Source: Bacteroidales bacterium (GTDB lineage: Bacteria > Bacteroidota > Bacteroidia > Bacteroidales > F082). Taken from it: a stretch of 9,374 bases of DNA. Shown piece by piece: positions 5,714 to 9,374 of the stretch; the stretch's first letter is position 1, and each line of letters starts with the position of its first letter. The translations under genes were made by a program, and so were the position numbers. The notes beneath the pieces were generated by a model that saw only the letters and a program-made list of their open reading frames with translations, was not told the DNA's origin and ran no database searches. Location: the NCBI GenBank assembly GCA_017616675.1, contig JAFZXR010000002.1, positions 1-9,374 on the forward strand, written 5' to 3'.

Positions 5714-5745
5714 CAAAATTACAAAAAAAATGATACCTTTGCAAA
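5714..5745 (-). promoter_or_regulatory. Promoter of the MalY/PatB-type gene
   Basis: On the minus strand: -33 TTTG (5742-5745), 20-bp spacer, -7 TAATTTTG (5714-5721). The start codon at 5698 follows after a leader of about 10 nt. The region interlocks with the divergent promoter of the receptor operon. Confidence 0.75.
5734..5741 (+). promoter_or_regulatory. -7 element of the TonB receptor/DUF4249 operon
   Basis: TACCTTTG (5734-5741) fits TAnnTTTG, 17 nt before the ATG at 5759. No good -33 TTG is seen at the usual distance: that place (about 5711-5715) is AT-rich, reads TCGC, and overlaps the -7 element of the opposite promoter. The promoter may therefore be weak or activator-dependent. Confidence 0.65.
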
Positions 5746-5758
5746 CTGAATTTTTAAT

Positions 5759-8086
5759 ATGAAGAAAGTCGTTATTCTTTTGGTTTTTATGCTTCTCGCG
5801 ACGCTCGAAATCATCGCGCAGACTGGCATTTACGGCGTTATCCGTGATGCCGACAGCGGTGAGATGCTCGTGGGAGCTGCCATTTACAACGACTCGCTTC
5901 AGAAAGGCACCGCCACCAACTACAACGGCTACTACGATTTCCAAATCGCCCCGGGCAAATATAAAATCCGTTTTTCTTACCTCGGCTATACAACTATCGA
6001 ACAGGTTGTTGTTATCGACAACTCGCGTAGGCGCTTGAATATCAATATGAAAGCCGAATCACAGATGCTCGACAACGTCGTCATCACAAGTCAGAAGAAA
6101 GACGCTAACGTGCGCGAGCTCGCCATGAGCGTGCAGAAGCTCGAGATGGTGAAGATCCGCAGAATTCCCGCGCTGATGGGCGAAGTCGACGTCATCAAGG
6201 CCATACAGCTGCTTCCTGGCGTTCAGGCGGCATCGGAAGGCTCGTCGGGATTCAGCGTGCGCGGCGGCTCGCCCGACCAGAACCTCATCACGTTGGACGA
6301 CGCTCCTGTCTATAACGCCTCACATTTCCTGGGGTTCTTCTCGGTGTTTAACAACGACGTGGTGAAAGACGCTACGCTCTACAAGGGCGATATACCGGCG
6401 AGCTATGACAGCCGTCTCTCGTCGGTGCTCGACGTCAAGACACTCGACGAGATTCCCGATCGCTTCACCATGACCGGAGGCGTCGGAATCCTCACAAGCC
6501 GCCTGATGCTAAACATGCCATTTAACCACCAGCAGACGGCTGTCATGCTCGCCGGTCGTGTGACTTACGGCGGACTGCTGACACCTTATTTTATTAAGAA
6601 ACTCAAAGATACACGCCTGTATTTCTACGACCTCAACGGCAAGATCACGCACGTGTTCAACAAAAATAACAGACTTTACCTCTCGGCTTACAACGGCTAC
6701 GACAAGATAGGCATAGTGAAGATGATGAGCATTGGCTATGGAAACACCACTGCCACCGCGCGTTGGAACCATATCTTCAACGATAAGCTGACATCGAACC
6801 TCACGTTCAACTTCACGAGATACCGCTACAACGTCGACGTTACGATGAAGCCTTACGACTTCACTATTACCGCCGGCATCAACGACTATACTGGTAAATA
6901 CGACTTCACCTGGCTGATGAACGGCAATATCACCGCAAAGTTCGGCATTTCCTCGACTTTCCACCGTTACAGCCAAGGCGAACTCGACGATCGTACCGGC
7001 GTCGTGGCGCAATATATCGGCGTCGATCCTCAGGAAAAAGTGTATCGCAAAGCCATCGAATCGGCACTGTATTACGGTCACGAACACAACCTAAGTCCTT
7101 TCTTCTCAATAAGATACGGACTGCGACTCTCGATGTATCAGAATATCGGAAAAGAGACGCTTTACTTGTTCAACGACCAATATCAGTTCTACGACTCGAT
7201 AAACTACGCTGCGGGCGAGATTTTCCACACTGAAGTCAACCTCGAGCCACGTCTTGCCGCGATGTACCGCCTCACTCCTACCTCATCGGTAAAGGCTTCA
7301 TATTCAAGGACTGTGCAGTATGCGCAGATCGCCAACAACGCCACGGGCGGACTGCCTTTCGACGTGTGGTTCCCGACGAGTCCTAACATCAAACCGCAGA
7401 AATGCGACCAGTTTGCTGTTGGTTATTTCCGTAACTTCCGTGGTAACGACATTGAGACTTCGGGCGAGATCTTCTACAAACATCTCACCGATGTCATTGA
7501 TTTTAAAGACGATGCATCGTTTTACGGCAATGTGCTCATCGACGGCGAGGTGCGCGTGGGTAAAGGCCGCTCATATGGCGCAGAGTTCATCGTAAGAAAG
7601 AATTATGGCAAGCTAACTGGCTGGGTATCATACACTTACAGCCGCTCATTCCGCACCGTCAAAGGCATCAGTCACGACAAGGAATACCGCTCGCCTTACG
7701 ACCGTCCGCATTGCATCAGCATTGTGGTAAACTACGAGTTTAACGACCGGTTAAATGTCTCGGCCAACTGGATCTACAACACCGGACAGCCCGTTACCTA
7801 CCCTTACGGCAAGTTCACCGACCACGGCTCGACTTACGCCATCTACAACGGCTACCGCAACCAAAGCCGCTATCCCGACTACCATCGTCTGGATCTTTCG
7901 GTTACCTGGAAAGGCAAAGATCACGAGCGCTGGCACGGAGAATGGAACGCTTCGGTTTACAACGTCTACGGACGCCACAACACCTGGGCTGTGATGTTCT
8001 CGCCTGGCGACGACAACACTCTTGAGACAAAAAAGATGTATCTATTCTCGATAGTACCTTCAATATCGTATAATTTCAAGTTTTAG
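5759..8086 (+). CDS. TonB-dependent outer-membrane receptor with N-terminal carboxypeptidase-regulatory-like domain
   Basis: A 775-residue outer-membrane active transporter. A signal peptide covers about residues 1-20 (cleavage near IIA/QTG). Residues 22-100 form a CarboxypepD_reg-like Ig domain (GIYGVIRDADSGEMLVGA; NGYYDFQIAPGKYKIRFSYL), followed by the LDNVVIT linker (104-110). The plug domain spans about 120-230, with LLPGVQAASEG (151-161), FSVRGGSPDQNLITLDDAPV (165-184) and LYKGDIPASYDSRLSSVLDV (207-226). The rest is a beta-barrel rich in Tyr, Phe and Asn ending in a terminal Phe (SISYNFKF), as expected for recognition by the BAM machinery. At 775 residues it is closer to FecA-type receptors than to SusC (about 1000). 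Its partner is a DUF4249 lipoprotein, not SusD, and starts 3 nt after its stop. The imported substrate cannot be read from sequence. Confidence 0.95.
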   Translation: MKKVVILLVFMLLATLEIIAQTGIYGVIRDADSGEMLVGAAIYNDSLQKGTATNYNGYYDFQIAPGKYKIRFSYLGYTTIEQVVVIDNSRRRLNINMKAESQMLDNVVITSQKKDANVRELAMSVQKLEMVKIRRIPALMGEVDVIKAIQLLPGVQAASEGSSGFSVRGGSPDQNLITLDDAPVYNASHFLGFFSVFNNDVVKDATLYKGDIPASYDSRLSSVLDVKTLDEIPDRFTMTGGVGILTSRLMLNMPFNHQQTAVMLAGRVTYGGLLTPYFIKKLKDTRLYFYDLNGKITHVFNKNNRLYLSAYNGYDKIGIVKMMSIGYGNTTATARWNHIFNDKLTSNLTFNFTRYRYNVDVTMKPYDFTITAGINDYTGKYDFTWLMNGNITAKFGISSTFHRYSQGELDDRTGVVAQYIGVDPQEKVYRKAIESALYYGHEHNLSPFFSIRYGLRLSMYQNIGKETLYLFNDQYQFYDSINYAAGEIFHTEVNLEPRLAAMYRLTPTSSVKASYSRTVQYAQIANNATGGLPFDVWFPTSPNIKPQKCDQFAVGYFRNFRGNDIETSGEIFYKHLTDVIDFKDDASFYGNVLIDGEVRVGKGRSYGAEFIVRKNYGKLTGWVSYTYSRSFRTVKGISHDKEYRSPYDRPHCISIVVNYEFNDRLNVSANWIYNTGQPVTYPYGKFTDHGSTYAIYNGYRNQSRYPDYHRLDLSVTWKGKDHERWHGEWNASVYNVYGRHNTWAVMFSPGDDNTLETKKMYLFSIVPSISYNFKF

Positions 8087-8089
8087 GCA

Positions 8090-8959
8090 ATGAAAAAGAC
8101 ACTCATCATATTATTGACAATCATCGGACTTGTAGCCTGCACCGAGAAGATGAAAATCGACGTGGTCGACGGCGAGCGTCTTGTGGGCATAAGTGGCTCA
8201 ATAACAGACGAATACAAGCATCATGAGGTCATCTTGAGCTATACTGAAGATTTTTATGGAGGTGCTCCCGAGATGATTTCCGACGCTGTGGTTTATGTGC
8301 TAGATGGTGCCGATACTTTATGGTTCGAAGAGACTGAAAATCCTGGCTATTACCAGTCGGTCGACGAGTTTGCGGGTCAGACTGAGCATTCTTACCATCT
8401 CTCTGTCGATTTCTCGAATGAGGATGGGCATCAGCATTTCTACGCCGATTCGAAGATGAATATCAATGTCGACGGCATCGATTCCATAAAGATTAAACCT
8501 TATGTGTATAACGCGCTGGAAGTGCCTGATTATTATGGCGTTTACCCGTATTTCCAGACTACCGACGACCCGAACACCTATTATATGATTAGGGTTAAGA
8601 TCAACGATGAGCAAGTGGGCGGCGACACTCTTACCAGATGCGAGCTTTTCGAGTTGTATGGCTTTGCGGGCATCTATTTCAACAGTCCTGCCATGGTAGC
8701 GATGGTCGGTGAGTTCCCCGTCTATGCTCTCAACCAGAAAGACAGTCTGGAGGTGGTTCACACAGGCGATACCGTCACCATGGATCTGTGGTCGATACCG
8801 CGCGATTATGCGCATTATATCTTCGAAATTGCCTCCAGTACAGGCACTAACCCGATGATGGGAACGCCGCATAATGTACGCACCAACATTTATCCTGAAG
8901 GCAAGGCGGTAGGCTGTTTCCATGCGTCATCGCTGCGCCAGTGCTCTGTAATCTATTGA
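8090..8959 (+). CDS. DUF4249-family lipoprotein, partner of the TonB-dependent receptor
   Basis: A 289-residue predicted lipoprotein: signal peptide ending in lipobox LVAC with lipidated C17. The mature part begins with a beta-sandwich-like segment (ERLVGISGSITDE; EVILSYTEDF; ISDAVVYVLDGADTLWFEE; NPGYYQSVDEFAGQTEHSYH) in the order typical of DUF4249, and ends with the family's C-terminal pattern (GKAVGCFHASSLRQCSVIY). DUF4249 proteins are found next to TonB-dependent receptors throughout Bacteroidota; by analogy with SusD they may sit on the receptor and capture ligand, but their function is not established. It is somewhat short for the family as I know it. Translational coupling is likely, as only GCA separates the receptor stop and this ATG. 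No strong terminator follows; transcripts could run into tRNA-Tyr. Confidence 0.88.
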   Translation: MKKTLIILLTIIGLVACTEKMKIDVVDGERLVGISGSITDEYKHHEVILSYTEDFYGGAPEMISDAVVYVLDGADTLWFEETENPGYYQSVDEFAGQTEHSYHLSVDFSNEDGHQHFYADSKMNINVDGIDSIKIKPYVYNALEVPDYYGVYPYFQTTDDPNTYYMIRVKINDEQVGGDTLTRCELFELYGFAGIYFNSPAMVAMVGEFPVYALNQKDSLEVVHTGDTVTMDLWSIPRDYAHYIFEIASSTGTNPMMGTPHNVRTNIYPEGKAVGCFHASSLRQCSVIY

Positions 8960-9003
8960 TTTTTAAATCATTATAAAATTTTTCAAATTTTTATTAAAAA
9001 ATG

Positions 9004-9033
9004 TTGCCGATTGCGGAATTTTCCGTAATTTTG
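9004..9033 (+). promoter_or_regulatory. Promoter of tRNA-Tyr, with a palindrome in its spacer
   Basis: TTG (9004-9006), 19-bp spacer, TAATTTTG (9026-9033), then CAGCGC as at the tRNA-Arg promoters. The spacer holds CGGAA-TT-TTCCG (9014-9025), an inverted repeat that could be an operator or chance. Confidence 0.8.
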
Positions 9034-9048
9034 CAGCGCAGAAATGCA

Positions 9049-9130
9049 GGGGGAGTCGCATAGCGGCAATTGCAACAGACTGTAAATCTGTCCTCGGATG
9101 AGTTCGGTGGTTCGAGTCCACCCTCCCCCA
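9049..9130 (+). tRNA. tRNA-Tyr (anticodon GTA)
   Basis: An 82-nt class II tRNA: acceptor GGGGGAG/CTCCCCC, anticodon arm ACAGA-CTGTAAA-TCTGT giving anticodon GTA, a variable arm of the bacterial tRNA-Tyr type, T arm GGTGG-TTCGAGT-CCACC, discriminator A. CCA is not encoded. It is followed 2 nt later by a terminator. Confidence 0.97.
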
Positions 9131-9131
9131 C

Positions 9132-9161
9132 AAAAAAGACGGCCGAATGACCGTCTTTTTT
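9132..9161. terminator. Rho-independent terminator after tRNA-Tyr
   Basis: AAAAAAGACGG (9132-9142) pairs with CCGTCTTTTTT (9151-9161) around an 8-nt loop; the 3' T run is on the plus strand. It ends tRNA-Tyr transcripts and possibly any read-through from the receptor operon. The same A-run/GAC-type design is used at 1794-1825 and 4525-4552. Confidence 0.88.
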
Positions 9162-9189
9162 AGTTGAAAGTTGAATGTTAAAAGTTGAA
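9162..9189. repeat. Tandem 7-bp repeat (AGTTGAA)x4
   Basis: Four head-to-tail heptamers: AGTTGAA, AGTTGAA, TGTTAAA, AGTTGAA. The third has two changes. It directly abuts the tRNA-Tyr terminator and no gene overlaps it. The remaining sequence to the next promoter (9190-9248) is AT-rich with nothing recognisable. Confidence 0.7.
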
Positions 9190-9248
9190 AGATATATAAC
9201 ATTTTGATTATCAAACAATTAAAACAAATCAAATTTTTTTATGATTTT

Positions 9249-9281
9249 TTGAATAATCAATCAAAAAAAGTTGTAATTTTG
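9249..9281 (+). promoter_or_regulatory. Promoter of tRNA-Arg(ACG)
   Basis: The -7 element TAATTTTG (9274-9281) is followed by CAGCGC; the best -33 TTG (9249-9251, within TTGAATAA) leaves a 22-bp spacer. The 24 bp at 9264-9287 are identical to 3647-3670 in front of tRNA-Arg(TCT). Confidence 0.75.
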
Positions 9282-9297
9282 CAGCGCAAATCGCAAT

Positions 9298-9371
9298 GGA
9301 CTAGTAGCTCAATTGGATAGAGTCCCTGACTACGGATCAGGCGGTTGTGGGTTCGACTCCCGCCTAGTTCA
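9298..9371 (+). tRNA. tRNA-Arg (anticodon ACG)
   Basis: A 74-nt cloverleaf: acceptor GGACTAG/CTAGTTC, D stem GCTC/GAGT with one G.T pair, anticodon arm CCTGA-CTACGGA-TCAGG giving anticodon ACG, which bacteria deaminate to ICG (TadA) to read CGU, CGC and CGA. T arm GTGGG-TTCGACT-CCCGC, discriminator A. CCA is not encoded. What follows lies outside the window. Confidence 0.97.
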
Positions 9372-9374
9372 CAA

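Noticed and set aside
5699..5944. N-terminal extension of the PLP enzyme up to 5944
   Set aside because: It runs antisense through the receptor's start and across both promoters; homologues begin at the Met at 5698.
8958..8969. GATTT-TT-AAATC as terminator of the receptor operon
   Set aside because: A 5-bp AT-rich stem overlapping the stop codon and lacking a proper T run is too weak to call.
8963..9232. Minus-strand reading frames of 74-89 codons over tRNA-Tyr
   Set aside because: They translate the antisense of the tRNA, its terminator and the heptamer repeat; no promoter or protein-like features.
3680..9371. tRNA genes as integration sites of a mobile element
   Set aside because: No duplicated tRNA 3' ends, integrase or mobility genes were found; the repeated 24 bp is promoter sequence, not an attachment site.

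Overview
This window comes from the chromosome of a member of the Bacteroidales (Bacteroidota). The evidence is a C-terminal type IX secretion (T9SS) sorting domain, a TonB-dependent receptor paired with a DUF4249 lipoprotein, and a stand-alone bacterial RRM protein. Nearly every gene is also preceded by the Bacteroidota promoter form (TTTG or TTG, about 19-23 bp, TAnnTTTG). The T9SS signal argues against the genus Bacteroides itself; no species can be named from the sequence. None of the six tRNA genes encodes its CCA end.

Layout, left to right. (1) Positions 1-1744 hold the 3' part of a large secreted protein whose 5' end lies outside the window: the tail of a glycoside hydrolase family 2-like enzyme, linker/beta domains and a T9SS type A sorting domain. 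A bidirectional terminator follows. (2) A minus-strand tRNA-Ser(GCT)/tRNA-Pro(TGG) operon converges on it. (3) A lipoprotein alkaline phosphatase of the PhoA family is transcribed away from the tRNAs. (4) A small RRM RNA-binding protein has its own promoter. (5) tRNA-Arg(TCT) is followed after only 4 nt by a YciO/Sua5/YrdC-family gene with no promoter of its own. (6) tRNA-Lys(TTT) and a minus-strand MalY/PatB-type PLP enzyme converge on one shared terminator hairpin that also encodes the end of the enzyme. (7) A divergent promoter region separates that enzyme from a TonB-dependent receptor/DUF4249 lipoprotein operon. (8) tRNA-Tyr(GTA) with its terminator, a 7-bp tandem repeat, and tRNA-Arg(ACG) close the window.

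Most of the window is ordinary housekeeping and envelope chromosome: no phage, transposon, CRISPR or defence genes are visible. The most distinctive arrangement is the tRNA-Arg(UCU)-yciO unit. The protein family is related to the enzymes that start t6A37 synthesis, and this tRNA reads an ANN codon, so it is a predicted t6A substrate. The mRNA left after tRNA 3' processing would be essentially leaderless. Smaller points of interest are a 24-bp promoter identical in front of both tRNA-Arg genes, the coding/terminator overlap at 4525-4552, interlocked divergent promoters at 5714-5745, and a sharp base-composition break inside the T9SS protein at a domain boundary.
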